Shown here: positions 15,793 to 23,955 of the stretch, piece by piece
Layout: each line of letters opens with the position of its first letter
Numbering within the stretch: position 1 is the stretch's first letter
DNA from: an uncultured Oligoflexia bacterium
GTDB taxonomy: Bacteria; Bdellovibrionota; Bacteriovoracia; Bacteriovoracales; Bacteriovoracaceae
DNA length: 32,150 nucleotides
Direction: 5' to 3'
NCBI GenBank assembly: GCA_937120495.1
Contig: CAKZJW010000142.1
Location: 1 to 32,150, forward strand
Program-made: the position numbers and the translations under genes
The notes under the pieces: model-generated
Databases searched by the model: none
What the model was told of the DNA's origin: nothing
Seen by the model: only the letters and a program-made list of their open reading frames with translations

Positions 15793-16827
15793 TTATAAAG
15801 CAGATTCAATAAAAAAGTCTAAAACATCCATTTTATTCTCTTTTATAAGCTTTTTGATCGATTCTTGATCCTCTTCCGTATGAGTTAGGATGAAACACCC
15901 TCCTCCTCCGGCTCCGCACATCTTTATACCGACATCAGGATGTGAGGATTTGATCGTTTGAAATATTGTTTTAATCTCAACAGGTGTTATCCCAGTTGCA
16001 AGAGATTCTCTAACTTCACCTTCTTTTGAAATATTAGCCAAAAGTCCCTCAAAGTCTTCTTTTTTAAGAGCTTGATAAGCATCGAAACTTACCTTTGCAA
16101 TGTTTAACATTGATTCTCTAATTTTTGAATTTTGATCAAAGAACCCTTTGTATACATCCCAGTTATTAATTCCACTATTTCTAGAAATCCCAGAATAAAC
16201 GAGTGTAATTCTTTTTTCTAAAAACTCTGCTAGGGCCTTAGAATATAGTTGTTCCTTGATGATTTTTCCTGGCTCTCCAAAAAGAGCAAGTACTCCACCA
16301 CAAAGAGCAGGGAAATAATCTTGGTATCCAGGGACTCCTTGATTTAGAATTCGACTCTCACACCCTTTTACTTTTAAAACGGCTTGATCAATATCTAGTT
16401 TCTCTCCAGTTAATTCACAAAGAGCCTTATAGAGAGTCACCCCCATTGCACTTGAACCGCCAAGTCCACTTCCAGCAGGTGCTCCACTTGAAAGAGTTAC
16501 TTGAATATTTGAATTAATTTTAAATAGATCAAGGATTTGGCAAATAAAAGTCATCTCTTTGAAATGATCACTTTGATAAAGTTTTTCATAAGAAAAATCA
16601 TTTTTATGAAATGAATAAGACTTATCATAGTCTTTAGAGATAATTAGTACCTCTTCAACATTTGTTTTATTTAATTCAACATTTGCTTTTAAAGAAGTTG
16701 CCACATTCATCGTTACAACATTAGGCAAAATCAGATTAATCGGCTCTAAGTCAAGAGTCCCACCAACAAGATCAACTCGCACACTTCCACTAGCGCAAGC
16801 AGACTCTTTTAAATTAGTTACCTGCAT
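15793..16827 (-). CDS. GHMP-family sugar or mevalonate-type kinase
   Basis: A 344-residue small-molecule kinase. It has the N-terminal RVDLVGGTLDLEP motif 1, the ATP-binding motif GAPAGSGLGGSSAMG (about 115-129), the GVPGYQDYFPALCGGVLAL segment and the C-terminal MCGAGGGGCFIL motif 3. This arrangement is shared by galactokinase, heptose-7-phosphate kinase (HddA-like) and fucokinase-like enzymes. The substrate is not evident; a sugar such as a heptose phosphate is the most natural guess from the 'VDLvGGtlD' form, but this is inference. Its ATG overlaps the last 14 bases of hpt, so the two are probably translated from one message. Confidence 0.82.
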   Translation of the reverse strand: MQVTNLKESACASGSVRVDLVGGTLDLEPINLILPNVVTMNVATSLKANVELNKTNVEEVLIISKDYDKSYSFHKNDFSYEKLYQSDHFKEMTFICQILDLFKINSNIQVTLSSGAPAGSGLGGSSAMGVTLYKALCELTGEKLDIDQAVLKVKGCESRILNQGVPGYQDYFPALCGGVLALFGEPGKIIKEQLYSKALAEFLEKRITLVYSGISRNSGINNWDVYKGFFDQNSKIRESMLNIAKVSFDAYQALKKEDFEGLLANISKEGEVRESLATGITPVEIKTIFQTIKSSHPDVGIKMCGAGGGGCFILTHTEEDQESIKKLIKENKMDVLDFFIESAL

Positions 16828-17344
16828 TTAAAACACCAACATAAGGAAGTTCTCTATATCTTCCGGCATAGTCTAAACCGTAACCGATAACAAACTTATC
16901 TTCTATTTCAAACCCCAAGTAATCTATTTTTGCTGGGTGTTCATTACGACTAGGCTTAAATAATAACGAAGCAAGCTTTAAAGACTTTGGCTTTCTTACA
17001 AGAAGCATTTCATTTAAGGTTTTTATCGTAAGTCCCGTATCAACAATATCCTCTATAACAAGAACATTTTTACCTGCAATAGAAGAACTTATATCCATGT
17101 CCAAAACAACGTTCCCTGAAGAACTTGTCCCATCACCATAAGATGACAAAGAAATGAATTCTAGCTTAATAGGTAGTTCAATTTTTTTGATTAGATCTGA
17201 ACAAAACATAAATGCGCCTTTTAAAACGCAAATAACAACTAGTTCCTGCCCCTGATAGTCTTCGGTAATTGCTCGACCTAGGTCTTCAAGCCTTAAGGCA
17301 ATGTCTTCTTCTGAGATTAATACATCTGGTGAATACGATTCCAT
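16814..17344 (-). CDS. hpt: Hypoxanthine phosphoribosyltransferase
   Basis: A 176-residue purine-salvage enzyme that makes IMP or GMP from hypoxanthine or guanine and PRPP. The PRPP-binding motif VLVIEDIVDTGLTI is at about 94-107. The flexible loop SSYGDGTSS, the VCVLKG-like motif VICVLKGAFMF (37-47), and the C-terminal GYGLDYAGRYRELPYVGVL base-recognition segment are all present. Start 17344 has AAGGA six bases upstream; a TTG at 17371 in the same frame is less likely. It lies between tdk and the GHMP kinase on the same strand. Confidence 0.93.
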   Translation of the reverse strand: MESYSPDVLISEEDIALRLEDLGRAITEDYQGQELVVICVLKGAFMFCSDLIKKIELPIKLEFISLSSYGDGTSSSGNVVLDMDISSSIAGKNVLVIEDIVDTGLTIKTLNEMLLVRKPKSLKLASLLFKPSRNEHPAKIDYLGFEIEDKFVIGYGLDYAGRYRELPYVGVLNAGN

Positions 17345-17350
17345 AACTTG

Positions 17351-17355
17351 TCCTT
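17351..17355 (-). promoter_or_regulatory. Ribosome binding site deciding the hpt start
   Basis: AAGGA on the minus strand (inside an A-rich run) lies six bases before ATG 17344. The alternative TTG at 17371 has no comparable site and would make this motif coding, so the shorter protein is preferred. Confidence 0.65.
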
Positions 17356-17398
17356 TTTTTACAAGATACAAAAAACCGCACTTTTTGTCATTACAATC

Positions 17399-18022
17399 TT
17401 AGTTAAGAGATAAGTTTGAGAAATTCTCGGCTTCTGACTCAAGAGGTAAATTCTTTTGAGACTCTTTTGGCTCATAAAAATAGTGAGCTCTACAACGAGC
17501 ATCATAAGCGTCTGTTTCACCTAAAAGAACTGTACTTTGGCAATCTGATAGTCTCTGACTACGCGTTGCTGGAGCTCCACAAACAGTACAGATGGCTTGA
17601 ATTTTTTGAACATTATCAGCCATCGCTAAAAGCATTGGCATTGGGCCAAAAGGAACAGCTCTATAGTCTAGGTCAAGGCCCGCACAGATCACTCTGTAGC
17701 CTCTATTAGCAAGTTTCTCTACAACTTTGATGATTTCCATATCAAAAAATTGAATCTCGTCTATGGCCACAATTCTAGTTGTATCTTTAAGGTTTAAAAG
17801 AATGTCGATTGATTTTTCAACAGGCTCTGAAAGGATAGCTTGAGAGGAATGACTTACGACTTTAGTCTCATCATAGCGAACGTCAATTGCAGGTTTAAAA
17901 ATCTGCACTCTCTGTTTTGCTATCTGTGCTCTTTTCACTCGTCTGATTAGTTCTTCTGTTTTCCCAGAAAACATTGGACCGCAAACAACTTCAATAGCTC
18001 CATGATTACCAGCGTATGTCAT
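17399..18022 (-). CDS. tdk: Thymidine kinase
   Basis: A 207-residue type II thymidine kinase that phosphorylates thymidine (and deoxyuridine) with ATP. It has the P-loop GPMFSGKT at 15-22, the catalytic Glu in VAIDEIQFF (E89), the lasso-domain zinc ligands C145, C148, C177 and H180 (CTVC...CRAH), and the GETDAYDARCRAHY tail. AGGGG lies five bases before the ATG. It is the first gene of the tdk-hpt-GHMP kinase-DUF429-like group. About 20 residues past the last motif form a variable polar tail. Confidence 0.95.
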   Translation of the reverse strand: MTYAGNHGAIEVVCGPMFSGKTEELIRRVKRAQIAKQRVQIFKPAIDVRYDETKVVSHSSQAILSEPVEKSIDILLNLKDTTRIVAIDEIQFFDMEIIKVVEKLANRGYRVICAGLDLDYRAVPFGPMPMLLAMADNVQKIQAICTVCGAPATRSQRLSDCQSTVLLGETDAYDARCRAHYFYEPKESQKNLPLESEAENFSNLSLN

Positions 18023-18253
18023 AAAAACCCCTTAGCTCTCTCAATTTTTTTGTGTGTTTAAGTATATTTCCAAAAATATCCGACTATGACAATCAGCTGT
18101 AAGAATTATTTGGCCAGAAAACCACAACATATTGTTTTCAGAATTAGATTATTTGTAAAAATGACACTAGTTGCGTTGAGTTAAAACAAATAATATTTTA
18201 AAAGTCATAAAAATTATTTACCTTTATAGAAAAAATGTTTAGTATTTTACGCT
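18023..18253. other. Divergent intergenic region between tdk and the haemoglobin gene
   Basis: This 231-base, very AT-rich region must contain the promoters of both divergent genes. AATAATATTTT and AAAAATTATT near 18189-18220 form an imperfect inverted repeat in front of the haemoglobin gene, which has no obvious ribosome binding site. I find no match to a known NO- or oxygen-regulator site and no RNA gene. Core promoter boxes cannot be fixed with confidence. Confidence 0.4.
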
Positions 18254-18688
18254 ATGAATTATCTAAAAAAGATCAAAGATTTGTTTAAAAAAGAGCCTAA
18301 GTTTCTCTACGAAGTCATTGGAGAAGAAAATGGTGTCTACAGTTTAGTTAAAACTTTCTATGAAATCATGGAGACTGATCCCAACGCTATTGATTGCTTG
18401 AACACTCATGAGCTAGATGATGGTAAAGTCTTAGATGAAGTGAAAAAGAAATTTTTTATGTTCCTATGCGGATGGTTTGGCGGGCCAAATCTTTATATTG
18501 AAAAATATGGGAATCCTAAAATGAGAGCTCGTCACAATCACGTTAGAATTACAGAACTTGAACAAGCACAGTGGTTATATTGTATGTTTAAAGCTCTTGA
18601 TTTACACAAGCCAAAAATAAAAAAGAATGATCGGTATCGATTCGAAGGATCATTTAAAGCACTGGCTTCTAGAATAAAAAATGCTTAA
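18254..18688 (+). CDS. Group II truncated haemoglobin (HbO-like)
   Basis: A 144-residue haem protein of the 2-on-2 globin class. The proximal haem-binding His is H94 in the MRARH motif (typical GxPRMRARH). Tyr36 in TFYEIM fits B10, W107 in QAQWLYCM fits the G8 Trp of group II, and FFMFLCGWFGGPNLYIEKYG is the E-F region. Such globins bind O2, NO or peroxide; in several bacteria they support oxidase function or detoxify NO/peroxide. The N-terminal 18 residues are Lys-rich and extend beyond the globin core. It stands alone on its strand, convergent (four shared bases) with the Yip1-like gene. Confidence 0.9.
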   Translation: MNYLKKIKDLFKKEPKFLYEVIGEENGVYSLVKTFYEIMETDPNAIDCLNTHELDDGKVLDEVKKKFFMFLCGWFGGPNLYIEKYGNPKMRARHNHVRITELEQAQWLYCMFKALDLHKPKIKKNDRYRFEGSFKALASRIKNA

Positions 18689-19314
18689 GTTGTTAGTCCT
18701 AAAATATAGCTAAAAACAATCAAACTAAAAAATCCTAGAACAAGAACAAGCGGTGCACTCATTATACATACTGCCATTGCAGTAGAGACATTCAACTGTT
18801 TTTTTACACCTGCAAACATAAGAATCATTGAAGCCATTTTTTGAGCGATTCCCCCAAAGACAGGAATCATGACTAATATTTGAGAGCTCATTGCTACACT
18901 CATTATATCTTGAGTTTTAGATGAGATATCCTCAACACCCAAAAGGCTTCCAAATATTTTCAAAATAAATTCCCAAAACTGAATAAAGAACAACATGAAT
19001 AAAGGATAAAAAATAACATCTAATATCGTAGAAAGAATAAGGAAATAAAAACCAATATACTTATCCTCATTATCAAAAAGACTAAAAATATAATCAGCAT
19101 CAGCTTGAATATCTAAAAATAAAAACAGAACAAGGTTGATAAGTAGAATTCTAAAAAAACCGTTTAATACAACAAAAATCCAAGACATCCCTATTGATTC
19201 ACTTACATTTAGATGCCTAAGTCCTTGCGAATCCTCAGATAAAAGCAGCTCATGAGACCTAAAAGGATGAACTAGATAATGGATATAACTTGCGAAAAAG
19301 CTTAATTTGTTCAT
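18685..19314 (-). CDS. Yip1-like multi-pass membrane protein
   Basis: A 209-residue membrane protein with about five hydrophobic segments. The N-terminal amphipathic 'Y.hyLvHPFR....l' with a later broad hydrophobic core, and the paired 'PLFMLFFIQFWEFILKIFG' and 'MSVAMSSQILVMIPVFGGIA' helices, resemble Yip1-domain proteins, a fold shared by bacterial membrane proteins of unknown function. It follows the DUF4340 gene by 20 bases on the same strand, so it may belong to the ABC exporter operon. The family call is by pattern only. Confidence 0.55.
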   Translation of the reverse strand: MNKLSFFASYIHYLVHPFRSHELLLSEDSQGLRHLNVSESIGMSWIFVVLNGFFRILLINLVLFLFLDIQADADYIFSLFDNEDKYIGFYFLILSTILDVIFYPLFMLFFIQFWEFILKIFGSLLGVEDISSKTQDIMSVAMSSQILVMIPVFGGIAQKMASMILMFAGVKKQLNVSTAMAVCIMSAPLVLVLGFFSLIVFSYILGLTT

Positions 19315-19334
19315 ACTTAAATTAAAATCCTTTT

Positions 19335-20675
19335 TTACATTTTTGTAAAGAAATCTCTATAAGAGAAAGCTTTAAGATTCTTTACCCTACCAATAAAAGT
19401 AAATTTAATATTACTTGAGTGGTCGTAGACAGTAATTATTCCACCTATTGCAACAAAGCTATATTCATTTTCCAAAACTTTTATTTTGAAAGCTCTTTCG
19501 TCAACGAAGTTTTTTTCAAAATCGATAAAATCTGACTGGTAGAACTCTTTACTATTAAAGAGAATATTAAAAACGAGATTTAGTAGTCCCGTATTGAGAC
19601 CTCTATCTCCATCGGCTTTATAATTAAAAGAATTAACATCTAAAACTTCTATACCAACACTTTCTTTCATATCACTTATAGAAAATTTAAAAGAGGTTTT
19701 TCCTTTAAGTTTATCAAGAAGAGTAAATTGTTTTTTCCAAAAATCTTGCTCTGAGGCCAAAAAGATCGTGCCTCTCAATGAGTCTAATTCAACAATTACA
19801 TCATAAAAGGAATTATATAAAAAATAACCTTTTGAGCCATCAAAGTACTTAAATAAGCTCAAGGTCGTTTCATTATTATTAATTTTCACTTGAGAAAACA
19901 AGCCTTCTAATTGCTCAAACTTATTTCTATAAACCTTCTTTACTTTAACTCTAAACTTCTCGTCTAATACAGATGAAAAATCATTAAAAACTAAAGCCTT
20001 TGGTATCTCGGGTTTTGTCGTTTTATTCTCAACATCAACCTCTACTGTGATTCCCTCTTTAGTCATATCTAATTGCTTAATACTTGAAATAATTTTTTGA
20101 GGTAAAATCTTTGTCGTCATTAATTGTTCAGGTGACGACTCAACGAGGTCTTTGAATTTAATATATTTAAAAATCTCTGCTTCTTTCTCTGTTCTGTATA
20201 CACCTTCAAAGCTCATATCAAGCATTGCCAGATAGATTTTTTTCTTCCCCATATAAGTATACTCAAGATAAAATTCACCAGTCACTTCTGAGTAATCACC
20301 AAGTTTAAAAAAGTGTGTGCTCCCCATTTGATCAGTTAAAGAAAAAGTATGCTTATGAAACCGGAAAAATTCTTCTTGCTTCCCCTCAGTAACCTCAATA
20401 GTTCTCATCGATCTTAATGCCGTCAAGATACTCAAAACAGACTCTATTTTCTTCATGTCAGCTGGATAACCAAGTTCTCCAACTGTCCACTGATCTGAAA
20501 AATGATTTAACTTTGTATATTTAAAACTAATTTCTTTAATCTGATCTTCATTTATATTAAGAATTTGATTAGATTCGCTTGAGATCAAGATTGATTTTAA
20601 TTCCAACTCTTCCCAAAAATAAGAAAATCCAACAAGAGAGCTAAGAACAAGAAATAAGATAAAATTTAACTTCAT
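19335..20675 (-). CDS. DUF4340-like protein of the Gld-type exporter operon
   Basis: A 446-residue protein with one N-terminal membrane anchor (about 3-18). It then has a Trp/Tyr-rich beta-strand region in which two repeats resemble DUF4340 (for example EISFKYTKLNHFSDQWTVGE, where a binding strand is followed by 'W.l..P...a....v..ll..L'). DUF4340 proteins regularly follow GldG-type ABC auxiliary proteins. The start overlaps the GldG-like stop by four bases (ATGA), so the two are translationally coupled. Most of the protein should be periplasmic. The molecular role of the domain is not known. Confidence 0.72.
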   Translation of the reverse strand: MKLNFILFLVLSSLVGFSYFWEELELKSILISSESNQILNINEDQIKEISFKYTKLNHFSDQWTVGELGYPADMKKIESVLSILTALRSMRTIEVTEGKQEEFFRFHKHTFSLTDQMGSTHFFKLGDYSEVTGEFYLEYTYMGKKKIYLAMLDMSFEGVYRTEKEAEIFKYIKFKDLVESSPEQLMTTKILPQKIISSIKQLDMTKEGITVEVDVENKTTKPEIPKALVFNDFSSVLDEKFRVKVKKVYRNKFEQLEGLFSQVKINNNETTLSLFKYFDGSKGYFLYNSFYDVIVELDSLRGTIFLASEQDFWKKQFTLLDKLKGKTSFKFSISDMKESVGIEVLDVNSFNYKADGDRGLNTGLLNLVFNILFNSKEFYQSDFIDFEKNFVDERAFKIKVLENEYSFVAIGGIITVYDHSSNIKFTFIGRVKNLKAFSYRDFFTKM

Positions 20676-22192
20676 AAGCTCAAAGCCCTTCTATAGAAAT
20701 AGAATCCTAAGATAAAAAAGAGACTTGGAATACAAATTAAAAGAAAAAATAAGATTAGAGATTCTTGAGAAAAAGAGATCATCACTTTGTTATTTTTGAG
20801 TCCGGCCCTGTCTAAGCTAATAAGCCCATTATCATTAAGAGCCCAAGAGATTGAATTCAAAATAAAGTTAAAGTTTCCTGACTGACTTTCAAAAGCATTT
20901 GAAATCATTGTTCCCCCGCCAATTGCAATAATGCGAGAGTTATCTTTTAAATTTTCTGTCGCAACAGCAACTGTTATTGGACCCTTTGTATCATTATCAT
21001 CAAAGGCTGCTCTGCCCTTAATAACTTGCTCGATACTTGATTCTCCCCAAGTTGCAGGAAATGCTGTGGACCAACCAAGAGCAGTTGACCTAAAAAGATT
21101 TGATTCCTTTAAGCTAAATCCAAGAGTTAGTGGAAATAGAAGTCTAGACCTAAAGTCTTTTGTGATTGGGTGTTTGGGATCGAGCTGGTTGATTATCGGT
21201 GTCGAAAACTCTGAACCTTGAGTTTTTGCGAGTCGATCGATTACAATTGAGTCGATAACTTCAACGCCATTTTCTTCAAGTAGTTTATAAATATTTTCAA
21301 AATTTGTTCTCAGAAGGTTCGCTTGAAGGAGAATAATTAAGTTTCCTCCTCGTTTTAGATAATTTCTTAGTTTTTCAACCTCTTGATCAAGGAACCCATA
21401 TCTTGGAGCTGTTATCAAAATAGCATCTGCATTTTTAGGGACTACATCCTTAACTGTATCAAGTTGCGACATTATATAATTTGAAGAACTTAAATAATTA
21501 GAGAATACACTTGCACCAAGTTTTTTCTTACTTGTGAAATCCAGCTCTCCATGACCTTGAGTGTAGTAAATATTAATCTCCGACTCGCGGGTTACTTTAA
21601 TTATATTATTTGTAATATTAAGTTCAGAAGAAATTTTGAATAAAACTTTCTTTCCTTTGTATTTCAAAATGACTGAACCGTTTTCTTTTACGCCATAGTA
21701 ACGAACAAGAGCTAACTCTTTATCAATATCAAAAGCTTTTAATTTTATTTTTGAAGAAGCATATTCATATTTATTTAAAATACTTAAGTAATGTTCCCAA
21801 TTCCCTCGTTTAGAGAAAAGAATTATTTCTAAATCTGAATTTAAATCTCTTACAATTTTTAATGATTGAGAAGAAAGGCTATGATAATTAGCCCCCGTTA
21901 AATCAAAGGCCTTATCATTTTTAAAAACAAGATAGTTTATGACTCCAATAATTGAAAAAACGAGTAAAACACGAAGTAGATTTGTCCCCAGTTTTTTAAA
22001 AAATGATGTTCGTATCCATTTTTTTAAATACTCTCTATTCACGAAGATAAAGATACTTTTAATTATTATTCCAATAACTAAACAAGCTGCTGAGAAATAC
22101 ATATATTCAGGAGCTACAATTTGCATAATAATAGCAATTAAAATAAGTCCCGTACTGATAAACATCCAAAGTCTTGCTAATAAACTATTCAT
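20672..22192 (-). CDS. GldG-like ABC transporter auxiliary protein
   Basis: A 506-residue protein with two N-terminal transmembrane helices (about 8-50), a third near 70-90, a large periplasmic part and a C-terminal helix (about 480-500). The periplasmic section has the ABC_transp_aux/GldG pattern: YHSLSSQSLKIVRDL, a thioredoxin-like LEIILFSKRGNWEHYLS segment, the INIYYTQGHGELDF strand typical of the family ('vyyltGHGE'), and a long Rossmann-like domain with ADAILITAPRYGFLDQEVEKL. It works with the ABC permease and ATPase upstream. The start chosen is ATG 22192, which overlaps the permease stop (TAATG); a further upstream in-frame start at 22228 would run into the permease gene. Confidence 0.85.
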   Translation of the reverse strand: MNSLLARLWMFISTGLILIAIIMQIVAPEYMYFSAACLVIGIIIKSIFIFVNREYLKKWIRTSFFKKLGTNLLRVLLVFSIIGVINYLVFKNDKAFDLTGANYHSLSSQSLKIVRDLNSDLEIILFSKRGNWEHYLSILNKYEYASSKIKLKAFDIDKELALVRYYGVKENGSVILKYKGKKVLFKISSELNITNNIIKVTRESEINIYYTQGHGELDFTSKKKLGASVFSNYLSSSNYIMSQLDTVKDVVPKNADAILITAPRYGFLDQEVEKLRNYLKRGGNLIILLQANLLRTNFENIYKLLEENGVEVIDSIVIDRLAKTQGSEFSTPIINQLDPKHPITKDFRSRLLFPLTLGFSLKESNLFRSTALGWSTAFPATWGESSIEQVIKGRAAFDDNDTKGPITVAVATENLKDNSRIIAIGGGTMISNAFESQSGNFNFILNSISWALNDNGLISLDRAGLKNNKVMISFSQESLILFFLLICIPSLFFILGFYFYRRALSL

Positions 22193-22947
22193 TACCACTT
22201 CCTCGAAGACAATACGACTTTTATACAAACTAAGAAAAGTATATTAAAGCTTACAAAATAACAAAGGCTCGAAAGAGTTAAGCTCCCCTTTGCGATTGTT
22301 TCAAAGTGCTTAACAATAGATACATATTTAAAAATATTTGCATATAGATAGTTTGAGCTTACTTGAGAAGCCCATGAGATCATCCAAAAGAATAAAATTC
22401 CGACATAACTCACAACCGCTGCAACAACTTGATTAGAGGTGCATACTGATGCAAATAGTCCCAGGCTTAGATATGCCGTCAAATTTAGAAATAAACCTAA
22501 GTACCCAGAAAAAACAAATGTAAAGTCTGGAGCCTTAAGCGTCCAAAGAATGAGAGGAAAGATAAAAGTAATCAGAAGAAGAACTCCGCCTTTAATTAGA
22601 GCTCCTATATACTTTGCGAGTACTATTTCTAAATCTGACACCTGGCTTGAGAAATATAAATCAAGTGTTCCATTTTTTTTCTCCGAGGAGAAAGATCGCA
22701 TTGTTAAAATGGGAGCAAATATAAGAAGGAATAAATTGATGTTGGTAAAAAGCTGTATAGTAACGTGATTTACAAAATCTAGCCCACTTCGATACATCCC
22801 AGGAATATTTTGTGTATTCTCAACAAATGAAATAAGTAAATTATAAAAGATATAGCCTGTAATGCTTATAAAAAGACCCATTACAATATATCCTACGGGA
22901 TCAAGGAAGTATGAACGAAGTTCTTTTTTTACAATTGTAAAAATCAT
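22192..22947 (-). CDS. GldF-like ABC-2 type permease
   Basis: A 251-residue inner-membrane protein with six helices. The N-terminal MIFTIVKKELRSYFLDPVG segment, the amphipathic start shared by ABC-2 permeases, is followed by the PILTMRSFSSEKKNGTLDLYFSS motif (R-x-F-S-x-E-K-x-x-G-T-x-x-x), typical of GldF/CcmB-like exporters. It overlaps the ATPase stop by four bases (ATGA) and the GldG-like start by one base. With these it should form the membrane channel of a Gld-type exporter. In Bacteroidetes GldA-GldF-GldG is needed for gliding; the transported substrate is unknown there and here. Confidence 0.87.
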   Translation of the reverse strand: MIFTIVKKELRSYFLDPVGYIVMGLFISITGYIFYNLLISFVENTQNIPGMYRSGLDFVNHVTIQLFTNINLFLLIFAPILTMRSFSSEKKNGTLDLYFSSQVSDLEIVLAKYIGALIKGGVLLLITFIFPLILWTLKAPDFTFVFSGYLGLFLNLTAYLSLGLFASVCTSNQVVAAVVSYVGILFFWMISWASQVSSNYLYANIFKYVSIVKHFETIAKGSLTLSSLCYFVSFNILFLVCIKVVLSSRKW

Positions 22948-23867
22948 TCTCTCTCTCCTAGTAGGCTTAAAAATGACTGTTCAAGATTAGACTCTTCAAT
23001 TGAAAACTCTAATACTTCCAAGTTAGATCTCTTCACAAGATCATAAATCTGCAGTCGGCTTTTTATCGCCCCATCAAAGAAAACTCGGTAAACAATATTA
23101 TTCTCATTCTCTTTTTCAATTCTTTTAAGATTACTTGATAACTCTATCGCTTCTTTAATCGAGGCCTCGAATGCTTCTTCTTCATTCAAGCATTCAATTC
23201 TCAAACTTACCTCTGCCGAGGCATGCTTCTTTATCTGCTCTACTGTATCTGAAATAACAAGCTTTCCATTCTTAATGATTGTTATATGATCACAAAGAAC
23301 TTCAATTTCATGAAGCAGATGACTTGAAATTAAAACAGTATGGTCTTTTCCTATTTTCGAGATCAAATTTCTCATCTCAATAACTGAGGCTGGATCAAGC
23401 CCAACAGTTGGCTCATCAAGGATTATAATTTCCGGTTTAAATACAATCGCCTGTGCGACAGCAACTCGCTGTTTATAACCTTTTGATAGGTTTCGAATAA
23501 GACGTTTTTCTACGTCTTTTAAATTAAGTTTTGTAATCGCCTCTTCCACAAATAATTTGATTTTTGAAGGTGATACCCTTTGAAGCTTACAGACATAAAC
23601 TAAATAGTCTTCGACAATCATATCTTCAAAAAGAGGAGCAATTTCAAGCAAAGCACCTACACTCTCAGCATGAATACTTATATTTCCTTTCGATGGAGGA
23701 AGGATATCCATAATCATCTTCATAGTAGTTGTTTTCCCAGCGCCATTTGGCCCTAAGAAACCATGAACTGATCCTTTTAAAACTTTAAAAGAAAGATCAT
23801 CAATAACGGTGTTCACACCAAACACCCGAGAAATAGAGTCAACTACTATTGAGTAATTATTTTCCAT
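22944..23867 (-). CDS. GldA-like ABC transporter ATP-binding protein
   Basis: A 307-residue ATPase. It has Walker A GPNGAGKTT (39-47), the signature LSKGYKQR (127-134), Walker B IIILDEPT (147-154), the D-loop GLDP and the switch His in SSHLLHEIE (H183). The Q-loop position reads GALLEIAPLF (71-80) instead of the usual 'xxxQxPPLY', so the glutamine that contacts the metal is replaced by Ile with a Glu one residue before. The C-terminal 90 residues form an accessory domain of the DrrA/GldA kind. First gene of the exporter operon; the 88 bases up to the nrnA start hold both promoters. Confidence 0.92.
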   Translation of the reverse strand: MENNYSIVVDSISRVFGVNTVIDDLSFKVLKGSVHGFLGPNGAGKTTTMKMIMDILPPSKGNISIHAESVGALLEIAPLFEDMIVEDYLVYVCKLQRVSPSKIKLFVEEAITKLNLKDVEKRLIRNLSKGYKQRVAVAQAIVFKPEIIILDEPTVGLDPASVIEMRNLISKIGKDHTVLISSHLLHEIEVLCDHITIIKNGKLVISDTVEQIKKHASAEVSLRIECLNEEEAFEASIKEAIELSSNLKRIEKENENNIVYRVFFDGAIKSRLQIYDLVKRSNLEVLEFSIEESNLEQSFLSLLGERE

Positions 23868-23941
23868 GACAAATTTTATCCAGTTTAAATCAATAAGTGA
23901 AATGTTTAATAAGTACTTAAAATTTTATTTATAAAGCCGAG

Positions 23942-23946
23942 AAGGA
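23942..23946 (+). promoter_or_regulatory. Ribosome binding site deciding the nrnA-like start
   Basis: AAGGA lies nine bases before ATG 23956 but only three bases before an in-frame ATG at 23950. The spacing favours 23956. Confidence 0.6.
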
Positions 23947-23955
23947 TGCATGCAA

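Noticed and set aside
17345..17371. Longer form of hpt starting at TTG 17371
   Set aside because: The nine added residues would place the best ribosome binding site (AAGGA) inside the gene, and known family starts fit ATG 17344.
22193..22228. Longer form of the GldG-like protein starting at 22228
   Set aside because: It would overlap the end of the permease gene by 37 bases; ATG 22192 gives the usual TAATG coupling.
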